64,000 nt of DNA from Mycobacterium numidiamassiliense (lineage in GTDB: Bacteria; Actinomycetota; Actinomycetes; Mycobacteriales; Mycobacteriaceae), in assembly GCF_900157365.1 (NCBI RefSeq), contig NZ_FUEZ01000004.1:2591066-2655065 (forward strand). The letters run 5' to 3'. The position numbers and the translations under genes were made by a program. The notes beneath the pieces are model-generated. The model saw nothing but the letters and a program-made list of their open reading frames with translations, made no database searches and was not told the origin of the DNA. Positions 57,377 through 64,000 of the stretch are shown piece after piece; the first letter of the stretch is position 1; every line of letters begins with the position of its first letter.

Positions 57377-58633
57377 TCAGCGAAGTGCGGCCAGCAACAC
57401 ATTGAGCGACTCAACCTCGGCCGCCTGGTCTGGGTGGCTCGCCCGAACGGCTTTCAAGGCCGTGTCGATCTGGCGGTCGAGCACGCCCCACCCGTTTGCG
57501 TCCATCGGCCGCAGGGTGGATTCGTCTTCATCCCAGGCGGTTTCGAGGTCGGTGATACGATCCCCCGCGCCCTGTCGATCACCGGCGTGGACCTTGACCA
57601 ACGTGTCTTGGACGATCCCCCGGAACTTCGCGATGTCGGCCGGCGGGAAATGTGCGGTCGCCTGACCAGGAGTGAGCGACACGGCCGGCGGCGTCGAAGC
57701 GGCGTCATCGTCGCTGACCGCGACGGAATGAGGCCGCCCAGACGACCACACCAGCAATCCGGCAACAGCCCCCGCGACCATGACGTAGTAGCCGAGCATA
57801 ATCCGTTGTTGCACAAGGGTAGTCGGCACGACCCGTGCCCGGTCTTGCGCCTGGCGCTCGATGACGTCAGCGCGGGTGATGGTGAGGTAGGCGACCGTAG
57901 CCAGGATCGCGACCAAGAAGATCGCGCTGGTCGCGGCGGGTCCTAAGCCGAGTCCTTGGCCGGAGCGTGGCGACGCAATCCAGTCTCCGAGGTTCGCGCC
58001 CAACGGGCGGGTCAAGATGTAGGCAAGCCAGAACGACAACACAGCGTTGGCGCCCATTCGCCAGCCGATCAGGACGGCAGCGATCACGCCGGCCGGCAAC
58101 AACACCGAAACCCCAGGGCCCCAGCCGGTGACCTGCAGCGTCCAGTCGCCCGCTGCGGTACCCAACGCGAAAGTGACCAGGACCGCGAGCCAATAGAACA
58201 ACTCTCGGGGCAGTGTCACGATGCTGTGGATCGAGAGAGTGCGTTCCCGCGCGAACCACACCGCGAACACTCCGGCCAGAACGACGGCGAACACGCTCGT
58301 GCTCACCGCGAGTGGAACATGGAAGCCGTCGGTGAGGATGTCGGTGTACAACGTTCCCGTCACACTGAAAACGACCACCGTCAGCCAATAAAAGCCAGGT
58401 ACGTAGTGGCTGAAGTGCAACTGCCATCCGAGGACCGCAGCCAGCGCCACGGTGGAGATCAGCGCCGTTGTGGGCAGGCCCATGCCCTGCGTGACGCTGA
58501 GCCAGTCCGCGAAACTCTCACCCACAGTGGTGCATAGGATTTTGATGATCCAGAACCACAGCGTGACCGCGGGCACTTTGCTCAATGGGACTCGGCCGGC
58601 TTTTAATACCCCGAGATTGGTTGTGTCACTCAC
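57377..58633 (-). CDS. COG4705-like membrane protein with extra C-terminal domain
   Basis: From GTG 58633 the protein is 418 residues. Four repeated units in the first ~260 residues each read like KVPAVTLWFWIIKILCTTVGE or FYWLTVVVFSVTGTLYTD, with a short loop and a second helix. The last reads FWLAYILTRPLGANLGDW. A further membrane helix and an exported helical region of about 100 residues (DANGWGVLDRQIDTALKAVR) are added compared with the paralogue at 59467. The family's function is not settled. An upstream TTG at 58684 overlaps the regulator stop but would place the repeat operator inside the gene, so it is less likely. Confidence 0.86.
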   Translation of the reverse strand: MSDTTNLGVLKAGRVPLSKVPAVTLWFWIIKILCTTVGESFADWLSVTQGMGLPTTALISTVALAAVLGWQLHFSHYVPGFYWLTVVVFSVTGTLYTDILTDGFHVPLAVSTSVFAVVLAGVFAVWFARERTLSIHSIVTLPRELFYWLAVLVTFALGTAAGDWTLQVTGWGPGVSVLLPAGVIAAVLIGWRMGANAVLSFWLAYILTRPLGANLGDWIASPRSGQGLGLGPAATSAIFLVAILATVAYLTITRADVIERQAQDRARVVPTTLVQQRIMLGYYVMVAGAVAGLLVWSSGRPHSVAVSDDDAASTPPAVSLTPGQATAHFPPADIAKFRGIVQDTLVKVHAGDRQGAGDRITDLETAWDEDESTLRPMDANGWGVLDRQIDTALKAVRASHPDQAAEVESLNVLLAALR

Positions 58634-58656
58634 GCCGACCGACGGTACAAGCGGCC

Positions 58657-58676
58657 CGCTGAGGCGACGCTGAGAA
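58657..58676. promoter_or_regulatory. Direct repeat CGCTGAGxx x2, site 2 of 3
   Basis: CGCTGAGGC at 58657 and CGCTGAGAA at 58668 are 11 bp apart. They fill most of the 47-bp gap between the response regulator stop and the COG4705 gene start. This suggests that the COG4705 gene has its own regulated promoter, although it could also be transcribed from upstream. Confidence 0.6.
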
Positions 58677-58680
58677 ATCT

Positions 58681-59349
58681 TCAATCCATCAATCGGTAGC
58701 CCACGCCGCGGATCGTCTCAATGGTGTTGGTGCCGAAGGGAACATCGATTTTGCGCCGCAGGTACCCCATGTACACCTCGACCACGTTGTCCGGGCCTTC
58801 ATGATGGGCGTCCCACACGTTGTGCAGGATTTCTGCCTTTGTCACCACCATGTCCTTGTTGCGCATAAGGAACTCCAAAACCCCGTATTCGCGGGGGGTT
58901 AACGTGATCGGCGTCGAACCGCGTTGCACTGTGTGCCGGGCGGGATCCAGCGACAGCGTCCCAGCCGTGAGCACCACGGGCCGCTCTGGCGCACCGCGAC
59001 GGACCAACGCGCGCAGGCGCGCCACGAGCACCCTGAACGAAAACGGTTTCGTCAGATAGTCGTCCGCTCCGAGGTCGAACGCATCGGTTTCGTCGTACTC
59101 GCCGTCCTTGGCGGTCAACATGAGCACGGGTGTCCACACGTCGCGCTCCCGCATCCGACGCAGCACTTCGTATCCGCTGTGACCGGGAAGCATGATGTCC
59201 AGAACCACCACATCGAAGCTGTGTTCGGTCGCTTCGTGCAGGCCCTCCACGCCCGTGTCGACGGACACGACGACGAAGCCTTCGGCCTTCAGTCCCCTGG
59301 ACAGGGTCGCCGACAGTCGTGGCTCGTCCTCGACGAGTAAAACCCTCAT
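58681..59349 (-). CDS. OmpR-family response regulator
   Basis: From ATG 59349 (GGGAGAGG upstream) the protein is 222 residues. Receiver: MRVLLVEDEPRLSATLSRGL, phospho-acceptor Asp51 in FDVVVLDIMLPGHSG, and the conserved Lys in DYLTKPFSFRVLVAR. The winged-helix DNA-binding domain ends PFGTNTIETIRGVGYRLMD. It is likely the partner of the kinase at 55989 and the protein that binds the 11-bp direct repeats near 55845, 58657 and 60388. It is followed by a COG4705 gene 47 bp downstream. Confidence 0.95.
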   Translation of the reverse strand: MRVLLVEDEPRLSATLSRGLKAEGFVVVSVDTGVEGLHEATEHSFDVVVLDIMLPGHSGYEVLRRMRERDVWTPVLMLTAKDGEYDETDAFDLGADDYLTKPFSFRVLVARLRALVRRGAPERPVVLTAGTLSLDPARHTVQRGSTPITLTPREYGVLEFLMRNKDMVVTKAEILHNVWDAHHEGPDNVVEVYMGYLRRKIDVPFGTNTIETIRGVGYRLMD

Positions 59350-59466
59350 GTCACACCTCTCCCGTTTTTTCGGGAACCGCACGTTCATCATCCAACGGCT
59401 CTAGCCGTACGCCCAAGCTTGGTGTGAATATCGTTGAAGGGCATGGACTGTGACACTCGATCGGCG

Positions 59467-60264
59467 TCAGGGACTCGGGTTCCCGGTTTCCTGGGCCGGC
59501 TGTCCCTGGCCGGGGTGACGCCCCGCGCGTTGCGGCAGGACAAGCAAGAGCGCGATGATGACGGCCGCGATGACCGCTGAGGCCAACGGACGGCTCAGGG
59601 CCAGGCCGCCGTCGGAGACGGGCTTATCAACGAAGTCCCCGATGGTTGCGCCCAAGGGCCGCGTCAGGATGAAGGCGACCCAGAACAGCGTGACTGGCGA
59701 CACCTTGGTCCAGTAGTACAGCGCGACGACCACGGCGAGCGCAGCGCCGAACACCAAAGCTCCGCGCTCATAACCAAATCCACGCGTGTCGGCGAGCCAG
59801 TCGCCGAGCGCGGTGCCCAAAGTCTGGGAAAACGTGATCGTCGCCCAATAGAACGCCTCTACTTTTGGCGTAGAAACGGTGCTGACCGATACCGTCCCCT
59901 GCGACCAGCGCCAGAGTCCCAGGGTTGCCAAGAGACAAGCCAAAAGCAGAAGAGAGCCACCCGTATAGCCGATTCCCAGCGATCGGTCGGCGAAATCCGC
60001 CAGCGCGGTCCCGAACGTCGTGGAGGCGACGATCGTCGCCCAGTACAGAGCCGCATGGAAACGTTTGACCAAGATTTGGGCGGCGACAAGTGCCACCAGT
60101 GCGACGCCGAAAAGTACGGCTCCGTCCGCATACCCCCAATTCAGGGTCATGGTGACGGTGTCGCCGCCCGTTTCACCGAGTGTTGTCGCCAAAATCTTGA
60201 TAACCCAGAAGCCCAACGTGACCGCTGGCACCTTGGTCAACGCCTTCGAAACGTCATCCGTCAC
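59467..60264 (-). CDS. COG4705-like membrane protein, short form
   Basis: This 265-residue protein (GTG start) has eight membrane helices in four repeats: KVPAVTLGFWVIKILATTLG, FHAALYWATIVASTTFGTAL, VEAFYWATITFSQTLGTALG and VTLFWVAFILTRPLGATIGD. Each repeat keeps a W/Y-x(T) and a terminal G-(E/D) motif, which suggests internal duplication. It is a paralogue of the protein at 57377. Its role is unknown. It lies 117 bp upstream of the response regulator on the same strand, and a tandem repeat site is about 125 bp before its start. Confidence 0.86.
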   Translation of the reverse strand: MTDDVSKALTKVPAVTLGFWVIKILATTLGETGGDTVTMTLNWGYADGAVLFGVALVALVAAQILVKRFHAALYWATIVASTTFGTALADFADRSLGIGYTGGSLLLLACLLATLGLWRWSQGTVSVSTVSTPKVEAFYWATITFSQTLGTALGDWLADTRGFGYERGALVFGAALAVVVALYYWTKVSPVTLFWVAFILTRPLGATIGDFVDKPVSDGGLALSRPLASAVIAAVIIALLLVLPQRAGRHPGQGQPAQETGNPSP

Positions 60265-60387
60265 GTGGCAATCTTTCGGTCTCGTCTGAACGTTGGCAGG
60301 AGCGGGTGGCTGACGTTTCGACCGAACGACGTCGAATCGTTCCGGCGGTTTCGTCTCGCCGGTGCAAATCTATACTTACGGCAGCGG

Positions 60388-60407
60388 CGCTGAGAAAGCG
60401 CTGAGAG
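60388..60407. promoter_or_regulatory. Direct repeat CGCTGAGAx x2, site 3 of 3
   Basis: CGCTGAGAA at 60388 and CGCTGAGAG at 60399 are 11 bp apart, with a weaker match following at 60411. They lie upstream of the short COG4705 gene (start 60264, minus). Nothing on the plus strand begins nearby, so that gene is the likely target. Confidence 0.65.
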
Positions 60408-60986
60408 AAGCGCCTCCGCTGCGCATGGCGAGCCTTCGTGCTTCTCGGCGGTGACGTATGCTTGGGCAAGGCAGTCGCCGATCAGAATCGTGGGAGAGGA
60501 CGCGACGATCACGTTGGACGGGTCGTCGGCGAGGTCGACGTCACCGGACCCGCGAACAAAGCGCCGGCCCGCGCCGTCCCCCCAGATCAGGAACCTCAAC
60601 AGCAGCAATCCATCGCTGATTTCCGTCCGCCGTCCATTCAGGCCGCGGCTGAGTTGGCGCTCGAAATGCGCCGCCGGAACCGATTGTTTCGACTTCGGGT
60701 GCCGGGGTCGTCGGCAAGGGCCCATTGCTCAGCCGTGCCTCGCTCATGATAAGCCGCTGCTCATCTCGTGAGGCTCCGACTGCCAGTCAACGAACGGTGC
60801 TGATGCTCAAGCACATTGGCATCAGCTGCAGATATTAGAAACACGTAAGTGTGTCATCCGGAAGGAACGGCAGAACCATTAGCCGCGTTACACGATCAAG
60901 GGAGCGGCCGCGTCCGTCGATTCGGCACTTGCCAATCGCACACCGACGCCGGGACCGCGACAGAGCAGTACCAACGGGAGGGAACC
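60408..60986. other. Intergenic stretch, no gene recognised
   Basis: About 580 bp lie between the repeat site and the desaturase. Plus-strand frames around 60438-60771 and a minus frame at 60261-60725 are open but overlap each other and show no domain, signal peptide or ribosome binding site. The desaturase promoter should be here. Confidence 0.4.
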
Positions 60987-62231
60987 ATGGCGATTACTGA
61001 TGTTCCGGCCTTCGCCCACTTAACTGACGCCGATATCGACAATCTGGCTGTCGAACTGGACGCGATCCGGCTGGACGTCGAGGATTCCCTCGGCGAGCGC
61101 GATGCCCGCTACATCCGCCGCACCATCGCTGCGCAACGCGCCCTCGATGTGGCCGGCCGCCTCATGCTGGCCGCCAGTTCGCGGCGCTCGGCATGGTGGG
61201 CGGGAACCGTGACGCTGGGTCTGGCCAAGATCATCGAGAACATGGAGATCGGCCACAACGTCATGCACGGCCAGTGGAACTGGATGAACGATCCCGAGAT
61301 CCACTCCTCGACGTGGGAGTGGGACATGACTGCGGCGTCAAAACACTGGATTTCGTCCCACAACTTTCAGCACCACAAGTACACCAACATCCTCGGCATG
61401 GATGACGACGTGGGCTACTACATCCTGCGAGTCACACGTGATCAGCCCTGGCAGCCCTTCAACGTCGGCAACCTGCTGTTCAATGCGATACTCGCGCTCG
61501 GGTTCGAGTGGGGAATCGGCACCCAGACCGTCGATTTCGAGAAAGTCTTGAAGCCGGGCCCCGAGCGCGACTCCACGCTCGAGCTTGCACGTGAGTTCTC
61601 AGTCAAGGCGTGCAGGCAGGTGGTCAAGGATTATGTCGCGTTCCCGGCTCTGACCTCGCTGTCGCCGGGTGCGACCTACACGTCGACGTTGAAGGCCAAC
61701 GCGGTGGCCAACGTGATCCGCAACGTGTGGGCCAACGCGGTGATCTTCTGCGGCCATTTCCCCGATGGCGCAGAGAAATTCACCAAGACCGACATGGTCG
61801 GCGAGACGAAGGGCGAGTGGTACCTGCGCCAGATGCTGGGCAGCGCCAACTTCGAAGGCGGCTGGCTGCTGCGGTTCATGAGCGGCAACCTGTGCCACCA
61901 GATTGAACATCATCTGTACCCCGACCTGCCGAGCAACCGGCTCCATGAGATCTCGGTGCGGGTGCGCGCATTGTGCGACAAGTACGACTTGCCTTACACC
62001 ACAGGGCCATTCCTGGTGCAGTACGGCAAGACGTGGCGCACCATCGCCAAGCTCTCGGTGCCGAACAAGTACTTACGTGACACGGCGGACGACGCGCCGG
62101 AAACCCGAAGCGAGCGGATGTTCGCCGAGCTCGAGCCCGGTTACGCGGGAACCGATCGCCTTACGGGCCGGCGACGCGGGCTCAAGACAGCGATCGGTTC
62201 GGTCCGCCAATGGCGGCGGAGCGCCAGCTGA
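60987..62231 (+). CDS. desA3: Acyl-CoA delta-9 desaturase (DesA3)
   Basis: From ATG 60987 (GGAGGG upstream) the protein is 414 residues, close to DesA3 of M. tuberculosis along its whole length. The three di-iron His boxes are HNVMHGQWNW, HNFQHHKYTN and LCHQIEHHLYPDLPSNRLHE. Membrane helices lie between them. It converts stearoyl-CoA to oleoyl-CoA using O2. The M. tuberculosis gene is next to its oxidoreductase partner (Rv3230c). No such partner is seen here; instead a cyclopropane synthase follows 70 bp downstream, which fits a shared role in unsaturated lipid modification. Confidence 0.95.
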   Translation: MAITDVPAFAHLTDADIDNLAVELDAIRLDVEDSLGERDARYIRRTIAAQRALDVAGRLMLAASSRRSAWWAGTVTLGLAKIIENMEIGHNVMHGQWNWMNDPEIHSSTWEWDMTAASKHWISSHNFQHHKYTNILGMDDDVGYYILRVTRDQPWQPFNVGNLLFNAILALGFEWGIGTQTVDFEKVLKPGPERDSTLELAREFSVKACRQVVKDYVAFPALTSLSPGATYTSTLKANAVANVIRNVWANAVIFCGHFPDGAEKFTKTDMVGETKGEWYLRQMLGSANFEGGWLLRFMSGNLCHQIEHHLYPDLPSNRLHEISVRVRALCDKYDLPYTTGPFLVQYGKTWRTIAKLSVPNKYLRDTADDAPETRSERMFAELEPGYAGTDRLTGRRRGLKTAIGSVRQWRRSAS

Positions 62232-62301
62232 GCCACCCTTTGCGCTTCGCGCACCCATCTCTAGACCCACCTCTACGCCGGAAAGGCAGCACCACGACTT
62301 C

Positions 62302-63168
62302 ATGGCCGCCAAGCTAACGCCGCACTTCGACGACGTGCAGGCGCACTACGACATATCCGACGACTTCTTCCGGCTGTTTCTCGATCCCAGCCAGACCTAC
62401 AGCTGTGCGTACTTCGAGCGCGAGGACATGACGCTGGAAGAGGCGCAGGTCGCCAAGATCGACCTGGCGTTGGGCAAGTTAGGTCTGCAGCCCGGCATGA
62501 CCTTGCTCGACATCGGCTGCGGCTGGGGTGCCACCATGCGCCGGGCGATCGAGAAGTATGACGTCAACGTCATCGGCCTGACGTTGTCAAAGAATCAGGC
62601 CGCCCATGTACAGAACTCGTTCGACCAGCACGAAAGTGCACGCAGCGGGCGAGTGTTGCTCAAGGGCTGGGAACAGTTTGACGAGCCCGTCGACCGGATC
62701 GTATCGATCGGCGCGTTCGAGCACTTCGGCCACGACCGCTACGACGACTTCTTCAAGATGGCATGCGGCGCCTTGCCCGATGAGGGCGTCATGCTGCTGC
62801 ACACCATCACCGGATTCACGAAGCAGCAGATGATCGATCACGGCTTGCCGCTTACGTTTTGGCTGGCCCGCCACCTCAAGTTCATGATGACCGAGATCTT
62901 CCCGGGCGGTCAGCTGCCGACGATCGAGATGATCCACGAGCACACGGCGAAGGCTGGTTTCACGCTGACCCGCAGCCAGTCGCTGCAGCAGGACTACGCC
63001 AAGACCCTCGACCTGTGGGCAGAGGCGCTGGAGGCGCATAAAACCGAGGCAATCGAGATTCAGTCCGAAGAGGTGTACGAGCGGTACATGAAGTACCTGA
63101 CCGGCTCTGCCAAGGGATTTCGAATCGGCTACTCCGACGTCGTGCAGTTCACCCTGCAGAAGCGGTGA
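62302..63168 (+). CDS. Cyclopropane mycolic acid synthase family methyltransferase
   Basis: This 288-residue protein has the CmaA1/PcaA/MmaA family length and sequence: HFDDVQAHYDISDDFFRLFL, SCAYFEREDMTLEEAQ, the SAM site LLDIGCGWGATMRRA, VDRIVSIGAFEHFGHDRYDD and YMKYLTGSAKGFRIGYSDV. It transfers methyl from SAM to a double bond of the meromycolate chain, giving a cyclopropane ring or a methyl-branched/oxygenated product. I cannot tell from sequence alone which member it corresponds to. It follows desA3 by 70 bp on the same strand. Confidence 0.94.
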   Translation: MAAKLTPHFDDVQAHYDISDDFFRLFLDPSQTYSCAYFEREDMTLEEAQVAKIDLALGKLGLQPGMTLLDIGCGWGATMRRAIEKYDVNVIGLTLSKNQAAHVQNSFDQHESARSGRVLLKGWEQFDEPVDRIVSIGAFEHFGHDRYDDFFKMACGALPDEGVMLLHTITGFTKQQMIDHGLPLTFWLARHLKFMMTEIFPGGQLPTIEMIHEHTAKAGFTLTRSQSLQQDYAKTLDLWAEALEAHKTEAIEIQSEEVYERYMKYLTGSAKGFRIGYSDVVQFTLQKR

Positions 63169-63190
63169 TTGACACTCTTCGACGGGTTGA

Positions 63191-63937
63191 TCAGGTCGCC
63201 GACATGCCGCCGTCTACGTCCAACACCGTGCCAGAAATGTAGGACGCTTCCGACGACGAAATGAAAACAATGGCGTTGGCAAGTTCCTCGGTATTTCCTC
63301 TTCGGAGGAACGGGATCGTCGACACCAGGGCATCATTGACTTCCGCGGACCCGGTGAACCGATCGGCCATCTCAGTGTCTGTCAGACCCGGCGCAACAGC
63401 GTTGACCCGAATTCCCGAATTCCCCTGCTCGAGCGCGACCGTTTTGGTCAGGCCCTCCACTGCGAATTTGCTGCTGACATAAGCCGTTCCGCCGGCAGCC
63501 GCCTTGTGGCCGTAGGTCGAGGAGATGTTGACGATGCTGCCGGCATCTTGGCCTGTCATCGCGCGCACTTCGTGTTTCATGCTCAGGAATACCCCGAGGA
63601 CGTTCGTGTCATGGACGGCCTTGAAATTCTCGACGGTGGCGTCCTGGATGGGTCCGAGTTCGCCTTCGAAGCCGGCGTTGTTGACGGCGACATCGAGACG
63701 GCCGAATCTCGCTACCGTCTGGTCGACAAGATTGCGGACCTCGTCTTCGTGCGTAACGTCCGCGCGAACGAACTCCGCTTCGGCGCCAAGCGTTTTCAAC
63801 TCCGAGACGAGCGCTTGACCCTTGTCGTCGTGGCGCCCGGACACGACGACCTTGGCGCCTTTCTTTGCGAAGGCCACGGCGGTGGCGCGCCCGATGCCGG
63901 TGAGTGCGCCCGTAATGAGAACAACCTGAGGTGCCAT
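63191..63937 (-). CDS. Short-chain dehydrogenase/reductase
   Basis: This classical SDR has 248 residues. The cofactor site is ITGALTGIGRATA (TGxxxGIG). NNAG is in VAVNNAGFEGELG, and the catalytic Ser, Tyr and Lys are in SIVNISSTYGHKAAAGGTAYVSSKFAVEG (YxxxK). The end FISSSEASYISGTVLDVDGG is typical. Arg residues after the first beta-alpha unit (VVVSGRHDD) suggest NADPH. Substrate is unknown. It converges on the cyclopropane synthase gene. Confidence 0.94.
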   Translation of the reverse strand: MAPQVVLITGALTGIGRATAVAFAKKGAKVVVSGRHDDKGQALVSELKTLGAEAEFVRADVTHEDEVRNLVDQTVARFGRLDVAVNNAGFEGELGPIQDATVENFKAVHDTNVLGVFLSMKHEVRAMTGQDAGSIVNISSTYGHKAAAGGTAYVSSKFAVEGLTKTVALEQGNSGIRVNAVAPGLTDTEMADRFTGSAEVNDALVSTIPFLRRGNTEELANAIVFISSSEASYISGTVLDVDGGMSAT

Positions 63938-64000
63938 TTTTCTCCTTCGGTGGCGGAATATGACCGCCGACGTGCAACCGTCACAACGATACGGACCTCG

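Noticed and set aside
60261..60771. Overlapping ORFs on both strands before desA3
   Set aside because: No domain, signal sequence or ribosome binding site; mutually overlapping; one covers the direct-repeat operator.

Overview
The window reads as high-GC chromosome from a mycobacterium, most likely a non-tuberculous species. The evidence is a stand-alone ESX-1 substrate (EspB), a mycobacterial fatty acyl-AMP ligase, a DesA3-type acyl desaturase, a cyclopropane mycolic acid synthase, a CelA1-type GH6 protein, a Gap-family membrane protein and a near-perfect IdeR iron box. Gene density is high. Many neighbours overlap by GTGA or ATGA, and GTG/TTG starts are common. There is no rRNA, transposase, integrase, phage module or CRISPR array. 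One tRNA gene (Cys) is present.

Layout. 0-5.5 kb: an edge fragment, a Tat-type exported protein, espB with a small upstream ORF, a divergent LysR regulator, a DUF5666-like lipoprotein and an ANTAR remnant. 5.7-13.3 kb: MgtE, a pknD NHL remnant, two alpha/beta-hydrolase-like proteins, an arylsulfatase and a Gap protein. 13.4-18.4 kb: an AT-richer ATP-grasp gene behind an IdeR box, a serine-hydrolase remnant, a glutamate-synthase-like FMN protein, a diguanylate cyclase and a frameshifted exported-protein gene. 18.5-25.9 kb: a FAAL facing a coupled ATP-grasp/serine-hydrolase pair, a collagen-like exported protein, a GH6 cellulase and a lipoprotein. 26-31.3 kb: ion and solute transport (CBS protein, ArsB/NhaD permease, DUF2254, APC permease). 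31.5-37.8 kb: a TPM protein, a YchJ-like protein, a quinone-reductase-like dehydrogenase, tRNA-Cys, and an operon of acyltransferase-like protein, Baeyer-Villiger-type monooxygenase and esterase.

38-48.6 kb: a CPA2 antiporter, then a compact biosynthetic cluster: a flavin-dependent halogenase-like enzyme, a single-module type I PKS (KS-AT-DH-KR-ACP) and a two-gene ABC exporter. The last three genes are translationally coupled. This is the best candidate for an uncharacterised natural-product system here.

48.7-55.8 kb: an aldo/keto reductase, a glutathione-peroxidase-like protein, an aldehyde dehydrogenase, a coupled HD/TetR/beta-carbonic-anhydrase operon with a palindromic operator, an MFS transporter and a small conserved protein. 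55.8-60.4 kb: a two-component system with two COG4705-like membrane proteins, tied together by three copies of an 11-bp-spaced direct repeat. 61-64 kb: desaturase, cyclopropane synthase and an SDR.

Several genes look broken or decayed: the ANTAR, pknD and serine-hydrolase remnants, the exported protein at 17.9 kb, and apparent C-terminal frameshifts in the carbonic anhydrase and the antiporter. They indicate either ongoing gene decay or sequence errors.
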